This document shows positions 42,039 through 51,674 of a stretch of 64,000 nt of DNA, one piece after another (within the stretch, counting starts at the first letter, position 1; each line of letters opens with the position of its first letter). The notes beneath the pieces were generated by a model, which saw only the letters and a list, made by a program, of their open reading frames with translations, searched no databases and was not told the origin of the DNA. A program made the position numbers and the translations under genes. Source of the DNA: JBLMYQ01 sp050260055 (GTDB lineage Bacteria > Bacillota > Clostridia > Acetivibrionales > UBA4821); the NCBI GenBank assembly GCA_050260055.1, contig JBLNBO010000007.1:15046-79045 (forward strand), written 5' to 3'.

Positions 42039-42548
42039 ATGGACGCATATGCATTGTTGGAACACCTGGAGGATGAACTGGAAAGAAGCGCTACTATTCC
42101 GATTATAGGTAAGAGTCTTATTGAAAAGGAACAGATACTTGATATTGTTAAAGAAATAAGATTAAAACTTCCTGATGAACTCAAACAGGCAAAGTGGGTA
42201 AAGGTTGAAAGACATAGAATTTTGTTGGAGGCTCAAAAAGAAGCAGAGAATGTTGTTCAAGAGGCAGAAAACAGAATCGTAACATTGATTGACGATCATG
42301 AGGTTACAAAGCTGGCAAAGCAAAAAGCGGATGATATCATTGGAATTGCAAATGAAACAGCACAGGAAATTATCAACAATGCAAAACCAGTGGCTGAAGA
42401 AATGATTGCTAATGCACAAAGAATTGCAAAAGAAATGAATAGAGGCTCGAAAGAGTATGCTGATGAAGTTTTAGCAAAGCTTGAAGATGTTTTAAGAGAT
42501 GCATTGGATAGCATTAGAACAGACCGCGAAGAATTAAGACACAGCTAA
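42039..42548 (+). CDS. Coiled-coil protein of unknown function
   Basis: 169 residues, largely helical and charged. Residues about 60-150 look like a long coiled coil (QKEAENVVQEAENRIVTLIDDHEVTKLAKQKADDIIGIANETAQEIINNA), with repeats of Ala at spaced positions that recall the stalk subunits of ATP synthase. No catalytic motif or membrane segment. It begins 4 nt after coaD and is closed by a terminator. This downstream gene is frequent in clostridial coaD operons, usually annotated as an ATPase without proof. Confidence 0.8.
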   Translation: MDAYALLEHLEDELERSATIPIIGKSLIEKEQILDIVKEIRLKLPDELKQAKWVKVERHRILLEAQKEAENVVQEAENRIVTLIDDHEVTKLAKQKADDIIGIANETAQEIINNAKPVAEEMIANAQRIAKEMNRGSKEYADEVLAKLEDVLRDALDSIRTDREELRHS

Positions 42549-42549
42549 G

Positions 42550-42580
42550 AATAAACCACTCCCTTGGGAGTGGTTTTATT
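42550..42580. terminator. Bidirectional terminator
   Basis: AATAAACCACTCCC pairs with GGGAGTGGTTTTATT around a TT loop. It serves the coaD operon and the convergent minus-strand gene at 42596. Confidence 0.88.
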
Positions 42581-42595
42581 GTGAAGTATTTATTC

Positions 42596-43663
42596 TTATC
42601 TTTCTTTATCAGAATGAGATTGATTTAAGCTTCTATTATGTGTTGAATTATTATTTTGATTTTGAATTTCTTGCTCAAAATGTTTTGGTTTGAAGTCTGC
42701 GGTACTTACCTGAACGCAATTTTTCCCCCTTCTTTTTGCTGCATAAAGTGTATTATCGGCTTCTCGATATATAACCGGCATTACAACTTCTTTAATAGTA
42801 TTTCTGAAAGTATCTATTGTGTTTATATCTTCAATAGAAGTTACCTGCCTATCAAGATTTGAATATGCCTCTTTTAATTTCTTTCTGTCAATATTCAGAT
42901 AACCGGCAATCTTAGTCCATTGTTCTTTATTAACGTGGAAAACTCCAGCGCTGGATGAGACTTGCTTCTTTTCTTCTATTCCTGTTTTACTATCTTTGGA
43001 ATCAAAAGATATGTCTTGCTCGAGAAGATTATTCCGTATACGTTCAGTTACTTCCTTTGCATTAACTATGCTTGCGTTATACAAGATTACAGCAAATTCA
43101 TCCCCGCCAAGTCTAGAAGCAGAATCATCTTTTCTTATCTGCTGTTTAAGTATAGAACCAAACTTTTGAAGGCATTTATCCCCTTCGGGATGGCCTAGAG
43201 CATCATTGCATTCTTTGAAATTATCAAGATCAAATAATATTAATGATATTGATTTGTCAAATAACATTGATCTCGCAATCTTAGATGTAAGAGAATTATT
43301 AAAACCGTCTCTATTTTGAAGGTGCGTGAGAACGTCTGTGCTTGAAGTGATTTCCAATTGTATGTTTTTTTGCTCTAAGTCTAGGCTCTTAATTTGTTCT
43401 TGCTTGATTTTTAGTTCTAGTTCTTGCCTTTTGAGTTGCTCTTGCTCAAGCTTTTGTTCTAATTCTTCAACTCTTTTTTGCAATATTATATTTTTTTCAA
43501 CAGTAGGGCGGTATTGAAAGAAACCTTTTATAGATGGCCTTCTAATGCTTCGTTGAGAAGGCATATCTTTACGCTTACCCAGGGAAAAGCTATTCTTAAG
43601 CGTCTGGTAATATTTATAAAGTTTAAAAAATGATTTTCCTTTTGATTCTTTATCATAAACCAT
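42596..43663 (-). CDS. GGDEF-domain protein (probable diguanylate cyclase)
   Basis: Soluble protein with a basic N terminus, a coiled coil at residues about 60-105 (many Gln and Glu), and a GGDEF domain from about 108. SRLGGDEFAVILYNAS is intact, and RKDD eight residues before it fits the RxxD product-inhibition site. FDLDNFKECNDALGHPEGDKCLQ is also typical. Between SSSAGVF (about 238) and ADNTLYAAKRRGKNC (about 304) there are some 60 residues, roughly 40 more than usual. There is no membrane segment. GGTGATAAA precedes the ATG. It would make cyclic di-GMP; the inserted segment may be regulatory. Confidence 0.85.
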   Translation of the reverse strand: MVYDKESKGKSFFKLYKYYQTLKNSFSLGKRKDMPSQRSIRRPSIKGFFQYRPTVEKNIILQKRVEELEQKLEQEQLKRQELELKIKQEQIKSLDLEQKNIQLEITSSTDVLTHLQNRDGFNNSLTSKIARSMLFDKSISLILFDLDNFKECNDALGHPEGDKCLQKFGSILKQQIRKDDSASRLGGDEFAVILYNASIVNAKEVTERIRNNLLEQDISFDSKDSKTGIEEKKQVSSSAGVFHVNKEQWTKIAGYLNIDRKKLKEAYSNLDRQVTSIEDINTIDTFRNTIKEVVMPVIYREADNTLYAAKRRGKNCVQVSTADFKPKHFEQEIQNQNNNSTHNRSLNQSHSDKER

Positions 43664-43780
43664 TTTATCACCATGTTTATTTAAAAATTATTAATGCTTC
43701 TTACTTCTATTATATAACAGTTAAAACATTGAGACAATTAAAAACGACATAAAATAACAAAGACAAAAATTTGATTAATT

Positions 43781-44710
43781 CTATTTTTTTATGACAGATT
43801 CTAGAACTTTTACAATCCCGGTATTAGCATTAATTTGAACTTTTGCTCCTATAGGAAGCGTGGATTTTACTGGCCCGTGGCCACATGGGAAGGAATGGAT
43901 TATAGGCTTGCCCAATGATAAAATAACTTCATTTATAACATTAATAATTGATTTTCCTGAGGAATTTTCACAATCAGTAAAATCGCCAAGAATGAAACCA
44001 CTGCAAGAATTTAATTTACCGGCATTTTTTAATAGGGTAAGCATTCGGTCTATTGCATATACATGCTCGCCTACTTCTTCAATAAAGAGAATACAGTTTT
44101 CAGTATCAAGTTCATATTTGGTACCAATAGTTCCGATAATTGTAGATAGATTTCCCCCATATAATCTTCCTGTTGCTATGGCTGCTGATTTACTTTTAGA
44201 TATACCTTCAGCCTTCATCCCAAGGATATAGTTTCTCTGTATTATCGAAATAGAACTAATCATATTATTGACATTAAAGTCTTCCTGGCAGTTGCCAATA
44301 TTAATTACCATAGGTGAATGAAAGGTTATAAATCCAGAATATTGTGTAAAAATGTTTAGTAAAAATGAGATATTGCTGTAACCTGCAAAAATTTTTGGAT
44401 TTTGCGCAATGACTTGAAAATCAAGCATATTCAATAATCTTTCTGTTCCATAACCCCCTCTGGAGCAAAGTATTGCATTAATGCTTTTGTCCTTAAACAT
44501 TTCCATCAAATCACTGGCTCTTTCTTCATCGGTTGCGGAAAGATAGCCATCTGATTTCAAGGCATTTCTACCCACTTTTGTGAGATAGCCCATGTTGTTT
44601 AAAGCCTGAATACCATTTTCAAAAGATTCCTTGTGCTTTTCTTCAATAGGGCTTGCGGGAGATACTATACCGATTGTGTCACCTTTTCTTAAGGCTTTTG
44701 GTTTAATCAT
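43781..44710 (-). CDS. LD-carboxypeptidase (peptidase family S66)
   Basis: Removes the terminal D-Ala from murein tetrapeptides (LdcA-like) or cleaves microcin-like peptides (MccF-like). GDTIGIVSPASPIEE is the N terminus, CSRGGYGTERLLNMLDF the substrate region, and FAGYSNISFLL holds the nucleophile Ser. LFIEEVGEHVYAIDRML provides the Glu and HSFPCGHGPVKSTLPIGAKVQ the His. The 309-residue length is usual. It stands alone on the minus strand. Confidence 0.88.
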   Translation of the reverse strand: MIKPKALRKGDTIGIVSPASPIEEKHKESFENGIQALNNMGYLTKVGRNALKSDGYLSATDEERASDLMEMFKDKSINAILCSRGGYGTERLLNMLDFQVIAQNPKIFAGYSNISFLLNIFTQYSGFITFHSPMVINIGNCQEDFNVNNMISSISIIQRNYILGMKAEGISKSKSAAIATGRLYGGNLSTIIGTIGTKYELDTENCILFIEEVGEHVYAIDRMLTLLKNAGKLNSCSGFILGDFTDCENSSGKSIINVINEVILSLGKPIIHSFPCGHGPVKSTLPIGAKVQINANTGIVKVLESVIKK

Positions 44711-45344
44711 TGTTCCTCCAAGTAGTAGTTATATCAGTTAATTCTATGCACTCGACTGCTATAATAATGTACTAAGATTTAGTAAGATGAGTAAATTATT
44801 ATTATAAATTCTTATATGACGATGAATTATGAAATAATTGAAAAATAAAATTACTAAAGAAATATTTAATCAGCCAAAATTAGTAGATGAATGGGGAAAA
44901 GCAGAAAATATGAAGATAATATTAACATAGTGAGCAAAAGAGAAATAATTATATTAATATCTAACAATTTTAGTGCGTTTTGATTTAGGTATAAATTGTA
45001 AAATTACTGTTAAAATATAATTGATAAAGCTTATAAAAAAATAAACATATGTTTAATAAGTTTTTATTTGGCTGATTAACAGCAGATTAAGACGTTACGT
45101 TTTAAATAGAAAAATATTTATAAAAAAAAGAAGGAAAACAAATTTTGATTGTCGAATATAAAATGACTATGTAAGGCTAAAAAAATTTCACAATTATATT
45201 CATAAGGGTTTAAGGCATATGTTTATATTGCTTGAGAATAGACATCAATAGAAAAAATATTGTTACAAACATTTAATTTTTCTACTTGGGAGGAAAAAGA
45301 AAAAATTTGTCGAAATCAATAAACCAAGAATGATAGGTGTAGCA
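44711..45344. other. Long AT-rich intergenic region before dnaG
   Basis: 634 nt between divergent genes. I found no ORF or RNA gene. TTAAGGCATATGTTTATATT followed by GCTTGAGAATA at about 45209-45240 loosely recalls a sigma-H promoter (AGGAAWW, 11-12 nt, GAAT), which controls the sigA operon in Bacillus, but the -35 has a mismatch at a key base. Ordinary promoters could be hidden in the many TATAAT-like stretches. Confidence 0.35.
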
Positions 45345-47177
45345 ATGCCAGGTTATTTTTCTGAAGAACTTCTTGATGAAATAAAGAATGCAAATGATAT
45401 TGTTGATGTAGTATCAGAGTATGTTAAGTTAAAAAAAAGCGGAAAAAACTACTTTGGTTTATGTCCTTTCCACGCAGAGAAATCACCATCATTTTCTGTT
45501 TCCTCTGAAAAACAAATTTATTTTTGTTTTGGCTGCGGCGCCGGTGGGAATGTACTTCACTTTATTTCTAAAATTGAGAATCTTGAGTTCACGGAAGCTG
45601 TTAAACTTCTTGCCGAACGAGCAAAGATACATATTGATGAAGCAAGCGACAGCAGATTTCAGCCTGAAACAGCAAAGCTTAAGGAAGAAATATACGAGAT
45701 TAATAAAGAGGCAGCAAGATATTTTTATACTAAGCTATTTGAAAAAGAAAGCGAAATTGCACGAAACTATATAAAAAGTAGAGGAATATCTCCTGAAACC
45801 ATAAAGAAATTCGGATTGGGCTTTTCATCTTTGAAGGATAGGGAATTAACAGATTTTCTATTGGAGAAAGGGTTTAGAAAAGAGGTTGTTTCGGTATCAG
45901 GTCTTTCATATATAGATAATCAAAATAGGCTTCATGATAGATTTAGGGGAAGAATAATTTTCCCGATATTTGATGTAAGAGATAGGATAATAGGTTTTGG
46001 AGGAAGGATACTTGACAACTCACAGCCTAAATATCTGAACTCGCCTGAAACAGTTGTATTTAATAAAAGAAGAAATTTGTATTGCCTTAATTTAGCAAAA
46101 AAGTCTCAAGAGAAGAAGGTAATAGTTGTCGAAGGTTATATGGATGCAATATCCTTATACCAAAATGGTATAGATAACGTTGCAGCTACGCTGGGAACTG
46201 CTTTAGCGCCTGAACAGGGGCGCCTTCTTAGAAAATATTTTGAAGAGATTGTAATTTCATACGATTCTGATGCCGCTGGGCAAGCGGCAGCAATCAGAGG
46301 GCTGGATTTGTTAAGCGATATGGAAATTGCAGTTAGAGTGATGAAGATTGACGAAGGAAAAGACCCTGATGAATTTATAAGGAAAAAGGGAGCAAAATAC
46401 TTTAGAAGCTCAGTTGATTCAGCAAAATCTCTCGCAGAGTTTAAAATAGAATTACTTAAAAAGCAGTATGATTTAAATGATACAAAAGGTAAGATAGAAT
46501 TTTTAAATAAAATGGCAGGAGTCTTGGCAAAAGTACAGAATAATATCGAGAGAGATGCTTACATTAAAAATATCTCAAAAGATACAGGAATAAGCCAAGA
46601 ACCAATATATGCCGAGATAGATAGAATACTTTATGGACACTCTAAAAGGATGCGGGCACCAAAAGTTCAGGCTTTAACGCAAATACAATCAGTAAAAAAA
46701 GATGATGGTTTAACAAAAGTTGAACAAGCAGAAAAAATGCTTATTGCACTTTTAAGCAATAATAGCATAGAAGCTTATCAATACATTAAGGATAAAATTA
46801 AGCCGGAAGGCTTTTCATCAGATTTGCTTGGGAAAATAGCGCTAAAGATATATAAAATGTATGAGCAAGGCAAAGAAGTGATGCATTCTGATATATTGAG
46901 TATCATTGAGAATGAAGAAGAAAGAAATGCTTACTCTGGGATTATTCAAAAAGATTATGATTTTGAAGATTCACATAAAATAGCCGTAGATTTATTCAAT
47001 GCAATAGAAAGAGAAAAACTTGAAGAGAGGAAGAAGAGTATTATAACGAAAATGAAAAATGAAAATCTTACAGAGGAAGAAGTTTTAGAACTTGAAAAAA
47101 AGCTTAGGGATATAACCGCAAAACTGCATAGCATAAAATCCGGTATGGGCAGACTTGTACAGAAAGGAGGAATGTAA
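45345..47177 (+). CDS. dnaG: DNA primase
   Basis: Makes RNA primers for replication. The CHC2 zinc site is CPFHAEKSPSF and CFGCGAGG near residues 40-65. The catalytic TOPRIM domain holds VVEGYMDAISLY (near 265) and SYDSDAAGQAAA (near 310). The C-terminal part is the DnaB-interacting domain. I chose the ATG at 45345 (MPGYFSEE), 5 nt after AGGTG, over 45330. It is followed directly by rpoD, the conserved macromolecular synthesis order. Confidence 0.95.
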   Translation: MPGYFSEELLDEIKNANDIVDVVSEYVKLKKSGKNYFGLCPFHAEKSPSFSVSSEKQIYFCFGCGAGGNVLHFISKIENLEFTEAVKLLAERAKIHIDEASDSRFQPETAKLKEEIYEINKEAARYFYTKLFEKESEIARNYIKSRGISPETIKKFGLGFSSLKDRELTDFLLEKGFRKEVVSVSGLSYIDNQNRLHDRFRGRIIFPIFDVRDRIIGFGGRILDNSQPKYLNSPETVVFNKRRNLYCLNLAKKSQEKKVIVVEGYMDAISLYQNGIDNVAATLGTALAPEQGRLLRKYFEEIVISYDSDAAGQAAAIRGLDLLSDMEIAVRVMKIDEGKDPDEFIRKKGAKYFRSSVDSAKSLAEFKIELLKKQYDLNDTKGKIEFLNKMAGVLAKVQNNIERDAYIKNISKDTGISQEPIYAEIDRILYGHSKRMRAPKVQALTQIQSVKKDDGLTKVEQAEKMLIALLSNNSIEAYQYIKDKIKPEGFSSDLLGKIALKIYKMYEQGKEVMHSDILSIIENEEERNAYSGIIQKDYDFEDSHKIAVDLFNAIEREKLEERKKSIITKMKNENLTEEEVLELEKKLRDITAKLHSIKSGMGRLVQKGGM

Positions 47178-47178
47178 G

Positions 47179-48255
47179 GTGGGAAATAACGAAAGTAAAA
47201 AGGCTATAATAAAAGAGTTGATAGAAAAAGGTAAAGCCAAAGGCATGCTTACCTATAAAGAAATAATGGATGCGCTCGAAGAGATAGACCTGGATCCGGA
47301 GCAAATTGAGAAAATTTATGACACCCTCGAAAACTTTGGAATTGATATAATCGGCGATTTTGAAAGTGAAATTGAAGATATTCAATTAAACGAAGAAGAC
47401 CTTGACCTTACAGTCCCTGAAGGTATCAGTATAGATGACCCTGTCCGTATGTATCTGAAAGAGATTGGTAAAGTACCTTTACTTTCTGCTGAAGATGAAA
47501 TTGATCTTGCACAAAGAATGGAGAAAGGTGATTCTGAGGCTAAAAGAAGATTGGCTGAAGCAAATCTTAGACTGGTTGTTAGTATTGCTAAAAGGTATGT
47601 TGGTAGAGGAATGCTATTTCTAGATTTGATACAGGAGGGCAATCTGGGACTTATTAAAGCTGTAGAGAAATTTGACTATAGAAAAGGCTATAAATTTAGT
47701 ACTTATGCTACATGGTGGATTAGACAGGCAATAACAAGGGCAATTGCTGACCAGGCTAGAACTATAAGAATTCCAGTTCATATGGTTGAAACTATTAATA
47801 AGCTTATAAGGGTATCAAGACAGCTTCTTCAAGAGTTAGGCCGCGAACCTTTACCAGAAGAAATTGCTAAAGAAATGAGTCTAACTGTTGATAAAGTTAG
47901 AGAAATCATGAAAATAGCTCAAGAACCTGTATCTTTAGAAACCCCGATAGGTGAAGAAGAAGACAGTCATCTCGGTGACTTTATTCCTGATGATGATGCT
48001 CCAGCACCTTCAGAAGCTGCTGCATTCACATTGTTAAAAGAGCAGTTGATTGATGTTCTTGATACACTTACACCAAGGGAAGAGAAAGTATTAAGGCTTA
48101 GATTTGGTTTAGATGATGGAAGAGCTAGAACCCTTGAAGAGGTAGGAAAAGAATTTAACGTTACACGTGAAAGAATTAGACAGATTGAAGCAAAAGCACT
48201 TAGAAAGTTAAGACATCCAAGCAGAAGTAAAAAATTAAAAGATTACCTAGATTAA
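47179..48255 (+). CDS. rpoD: RNA polymerase sigma factor RpoD
   Basis: Primary sigma-70 factor. Region 1.2 is DPVRMYLKEIGKVPLLSAEDE. Region 2 is LDLIQEGNLGLIKAVEKFDYRKGYKFSTYATWWIRQAITRAIADQ. Region 4 with the helix-turn-helix is EVGKEFNVTRERIRQIEAKALRKLRHPSRS. The dnaG stop lies 1 nt before a GTG with AAAGGAGG 8 nt upstream, which I take as the start (358 residues). It is immediately followed by a strong terminator. Confidence 0.97.
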   Translation: MGNNESKKAIIKELIEKGKAKGMLTYKEIMDALEEIDLDPEQIEKIYDTLENFGIDIIGDFESEIEDIQLNEEDLDLTVPEGISIDDPVRMYLKEIGKVPLLSAEDEIDLAQRMEKGDSEAKRRLAEANLRLVVSIAKRYVGRGMLFLDLIQEGNLGLIKAVEKFDYRKGYKFSTYATWWIRQAITRAIADQARTIRIPVHMVETINKLIRVSRQLLQELGREPLPEEIAKEMSLTVDKVREIMKIAQEPVSLETPIGEEEDSHLGDFIPDDDAPAPSEAAAFTLLKEQLIDVLDTLTPREEKVLRLRFGLDDGRARTLEEVGKEFNVTRERIRQIEAKALRKLRHPSRSKKLKDYLD

Positions 48256-48291
48256 AAACTCTCAAATGAGAAACTCATTTGAGAGTTTTTT
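48254..48291 (+). terminator. Terminator after rpoD
   Basis: AAAAACTCTCAAATGAG, AAA loop, CTCATTTGAGAGTTTTTT. Strong stem of about 16 bp and a T run. Confidence 0.92.
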
Positions 48292-48338
48292 CATAATCTA
48301 GGGGGATTCATTGATTTCCACTTTTGTTCATATTGGAA

Positions 48339-48527
48339 TTATTTCTTTGAATAAACAAGTATAATTCCAGAGGTAAAGAATGAGCCTAAAAAGTCTTTGC
48401 TGTAAACTGGTAAGACGGCGATTATGTCATCTTTTTTAACATTGTTTTCTGCAAGGTATTTTTCCATCTGCTCATCAAATTTTACTAGAGAATCATTATA
48501 AATATAAAATGATTTAACTGCTATCAT
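48339..48527 (-). CDS. Small protein of unknown function (62 aa)
   Basis: AAAAAAGGAGGGACGTTAA gives a strong ribosome binding site before the ATG. Product: MIAVKSFYIYNDSLVKFDEQ, then a helix and a strand (IIAVLPVYSKDFLGSFFTSGIILVYSK). The size and beta-alpha-beta pattern recall the small sporulation protein Cse60, but I cannot confirm it. No membrane segment strong enough to call. Confidence 0.6.
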   Translation of the reverse strand: MIAVKSFYIYNDSLVKFDEQMEKYLAENNVKKDDIIAVLPVYSKDFLGSFFTSGIILVYSKK

Positions 48528-48791
48528 TTAACGTCCCTCCTTTTTTGAACATTCCTAAAGATACATGTTAACTAATCCACTGCCTGTTAATAGTTAAAGG
48601 CTTCCTGTTAATTTTATTTAAGCTGATAAATGCTTAAATATATAAGTCAATAAGAATAATTATTTTAAATAATATGAATAATCAGTAATCAAATATTACC
48701 TTAAAAAATTAATAATACTATGGAAAAATATTCTTATAATCATTATAATTATTTATGTCTTAAGAATAATGATTTTAAGGAGGAATTTTTA

Positions 48792-49397
48792 ATGTCTCAT
48801 GAGGTAACTAGTGCGGTTTCTGCAGAAGAAGCCCTTAAAAAGCTTAAAGAAGGGAATAAGAGATTTGTATCAGGTAATTATAGTGAAAGAAATATTGGAC
48901 CTGAGAGAAGAAAAGAATTGTTCGAAAATGGGCAAAAGCCTTATGCAATAATTGTTACATGCTCCGATTCGAGGGTTGCGCCTGAACATATATTTGATGC
49001 AGGACTTGGAGATTTATTTGTTATTCGTGTTGCAGGAAACGTAATCAATGATTTTGTTTTGGGAAGCGTGGAATATGCAGCTGAACATTTGGGTGTGCAG
49101 TTGGTTGTAATATTAGGACATGAAAAGTGCGGAGCGGTTGCAGCAGCTGTTGAAGGCGGAGAAACACATGGATTTATTGGTTCAATAGTAAGCAAGATTG
49201 TTAAGAGCGTTCAAAAGGCGATGGATGATAGCGAATGCGCTGACGGCATATGTGAAGCTGCGGCAGATCATAATATAAAAGAAGCTGTAGAAGAAGCACA
49301 AGAAAGTGATTTGATAGACCATCTTATAGAAGAAGGAAAGCTAACAGTAGTTGGAGCAAAATATAACCTTTGCTCAGGAGAAGTTGTTTGGTTTTAA
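48792..49397 (+). CDS. Beta-carbonic anhydrase
   Basis: Zinc enzyme that interconverts carbon dioxide and bicarbonate. The Cys-Asp-Arg motif is TCSDSRVAPE near residue 55 and the His-Cys pair is GHEKCGAVAAA near 111-114, so all metal and dyad residues are present. The C terminus ends in the usual VGAKYNLCSGEVVWF. The upstream ATG at 48720 is in frame, but AAGGAGGAATTTTTA fixes the start at 48792 (201 residues). A carbonic anhydrase may supply bicarbonate for carboxylases. Confidence 0.93.
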   Translation: MSHEVTSAVSAEEALKKLKEGNKRFVSGNYSERNIGPERRKELFENGQKPYAIIVTCSDSRVAPEHIFDAGLGDLFVIRVAGNVINDFVLGSVEYAAEHLGVQLVVILGHEKCGAVAAAVEGGETHGFIGSIVSKIVKSVQKAMDDSECADGICEAAADHNIKEAVEEAQESDLIDHLIEEGKLTVVGAKYNLCSGEVVWF

Positions 49398-49489
49398 CTT
49401 AAATATTTTAAGCTATCTGCAATATTTTAAGTAATATGAATGCAGTTTAGAATAATCTAAATTGATTGACTAGAAACGCTTAAGATTTG

Positions 49490-49540
49490 ATTTTTAATAG
49501 GTGGCTTCTGTTTATAGGAGACACCTATTAAATCTTTTTA
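49490..49540 (+). terminator. Stem-loop after the carbonic anhydrase gene
   Basis: TAATAGGTG and CACCTATTA (9 bp) with an 18-nt loop, then AATCTTTTTATTT. The large loop makes it weaker than others here. Confidence 0.5.
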
Positions 49541-49674
49541 TTTATAATAATTATTTAGATAATATAATTCAAGTATTCCTGTTTTAGAAATTGTTGGCAT
49601 TGCTTTAAAATACTAAAAGAAAAAGGTATAATATTTATTAGCGGTTGCAGCTTATTCCAGGAGGATATATTTTT

Positions 49675-51429
49675 ATGCATGTTATAATTTGCGGGTCTGG
49701 GAATGTAACAATTAAAGTTTTGGAAGAGTTTTTAAAAATAAAAGAAGATATTGTATTGATTACCTCAGAAGTAAAAAAGCAAGACGAAAAGTTTATCAAA
49801 GCAAATAACATTAAGGTAATAATTGGTGATGCACGTTCTGATGAGGTTTTGATAGAAGCAGGAACAGATTCTGCAAAAGCAATGATTGTTATTATGAAGG
49901 ACGAGGTTACAAGTGTAGAAATCTCACTTAAAGCAAAGGAAATAAACCCAAATATATTAATTACAGTAAGAATGTTCGATGAATTCCTTGCTGATAAGAT
50001 TACAGCAGGATTTGGTATAGATAAAGTATTATGTACTCCGGCATTAGCTTCTCTAGGATTTGTATCTGCTGTTTTGAGTGATAAGATTTGTGAATATATA
50101 AAGTTTGATAAAAAGAATCTATTCCTTTATAAAAGTACTATAAATAAAAAATCCTTACTCTTGAATAAAACAGTAAGGGAATGCAGAAATGAATTGAGAA
50201 TCGAGCCGGTCTACATAGAAAAAGAAGAAAAAAATGTTTCAATCCTGTCAGATGATGATTATAGATTTAATTTGGGAGATAAGGTTCTTTTATTTTCAAC
50301 AAACATTGATTTCTTAAAAGAAAAGAAAGAGGACATGCTTTCTATAGAAAAAAAGACTTCGCTAATAGGAGTATTAGTGGATAATTTTCAGGAAGCTTTC
50401 TTTAAGGTTACTCATGCAATCAAAAAAGTTCCAAATGCAATAAAATTGTTAATATTAATATTCAGTTTGTTCATATTAGTTTCTGTATGGGTATTTCATA
50501 AGACTCAGAATTGGTCAATAATCGATTCTCTTTATTTTGTTATTGCTACGTGTGCGACAGTGGGTTACGGAGATTTCAATCTTAAAGATGCCGCGCCATG
50601 GGTTAAATTTTTTGACTGTATGGTAATACTCAGCGGGGCTGCTTTGATTGGTTGCTTTTTTAGTTTGCTTGCAGAAATGGTTCTGAATAACAAATTCGAG
50701 CAGTATTTTGGTATTAATAAAACAAAGCTTAGAAATCATATTATTGTTGCAGGAATGGGAAGATTGGGCTACAGAATAGCCGATTCATTAAATGCGATTG
50801 GTGAAAAAGTTATTGTAATAGAAAAAAAGACTGAATCAGAGAAACTTGCAGTAATGAAAAGAAAGATGCCCGTGATAATTGGAGACGCAAGAGATATTAA
50901 GGTTTTAAAAAGAGTTGCAATCGAACGGGCAAAAGCCCTGGTTGCTGTAACGGATGATGACTTGGTTAACCTTGGTATAGCTTTGCATGCGAAGGATATT
51001 AAACGTTCAATACGAACAGTAATTAGAGTAGTTGACACCGATTTTGGAAGGAGAATTAAAAATAACTATAACGTGGACAGGGTATTGAGTTCTTCACAGC
51101 TAATAGCTTCAACTTTTACGGTAGGATTGATTGATATCGATGTAATAAAGAGCTTTTGGTGGCAAGGAATGCACATGGTAATTTTGAAGAAACGGATTAA
51201 CAAGGATTCGGAAATAAGGATGATGACAAAAAAAGAAGTTATTAAAAAATATAAAATTATTCCGTTGATTGTGAAAAACAAAAGCGGTTATAGACATATA
51301 GATGATGGACATACGTTTACTGACGGAGAGGTAGTTATTTTAATAAGCGAATATCATAATATTAAGGGATTAAAGGAAAGGGGACATGAAATTCTACAGC
51401 CGGAGGAAAGCTTTTCCCTGCATAGTTAG
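49675..51429 (+). CDS. Double-RCK potassium channel protein
   Basis: A 584-residue protein with two TrkA/RCK modules around an ion channel. RCK 1 is at the N terminus (MHVIICGSGNVTIKVLEEF, C-terminal part to about 210). Two membrane helices with the pore between them follow at about 255-350: LLILIFSLFILVSVWVFH, then ATCATVGYGDFN (selectivity filter TVGYGD) and FFDCMVILSGAALIGCFFSLL. RCK 2 begins at HIIVAGMGRLGYRIADSL and continues to the end. Most bacterial channels carry RCK only after the pore. CAGGAGGATAT decides the start at 49675. Ligand unknown. Confidence 0.85.
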   Translation: MHVIICGSGNVTIKVLEEFLKIKEDIVLITSEVKKQDEKFIKANNIKVIIGDARSDEVLIEAGTDSAKAMIVIMKDEVTSVEISLKAKEINPNILITVRMFDEFLADKITAGFGIDKVLCTPALASLGFVSAVLSDKICEYIKFDKKNLFLYKSTINKKSLLLNKTVRECRNELRIEPVYIEKEEKNVSILSDDDYRFNLGDKVLLFSTNIDFLKEKKEDMLSIEKKTSLIGVLVDNFQEAFFKVTHAIKKVPNAIKLLILIFSLFILVSVWVFHKTQNWSIIDSLYFVIATCATVGYGDFNLKDAAPWVKFFDCMVILSGAALIGCFFSLLAEMVLNNKFEQYFGINKTKLRNHIIVAGMGRLGYRIADSLNAIGEKVIVIEKKTESEKLAVMKRKMPVIIGDARDIKVLKRVAIERAKALVAVTDDDLVNLGIALHAKDIKRSIRTVIRVVDTDFGRRIKNNYNVDRVLSSSQLIASTFTVGLIDIDVIKSFWWQGMHMVILKKRINKDSEIRMMTKKEVIKKYKIIPLIVKNKSGYRHIDDGHTFTDGEVVILISEYHNIKGLKERGHEILQPEESFSLHS

Positions 51430-51474
51430 TAATAAATATTAAGGAACATTATTCATAATGTTATAGGTTGAGTC

Positions 51475-51506
51475 AAAATGGTCTGAGGTTTTTCAGACCA
51501 TTTTTC
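51475..51506 (+). terminator. Terminator after the potassium channel gene
   Basis: AAAATGGTCTGA and TCAGACCATTTT with a 7-8 nt loop and T run. Confidence 0.88.
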
Positions 51507-51674
51507 TTAACAGAGTCCTAACAATCTATTAATAATAATGTATTTAATTTAAGGTAAAATGAAGAGAATTTGTATTTTTTAAAAAGTTGTTACAGTAAGT
51601 GACTGTAAGGGACGGCAGCTGTTTTTAACTTCGATAAGAGGTTAGGATTATTAAAGAAAAGGGAGGATTTTAAA

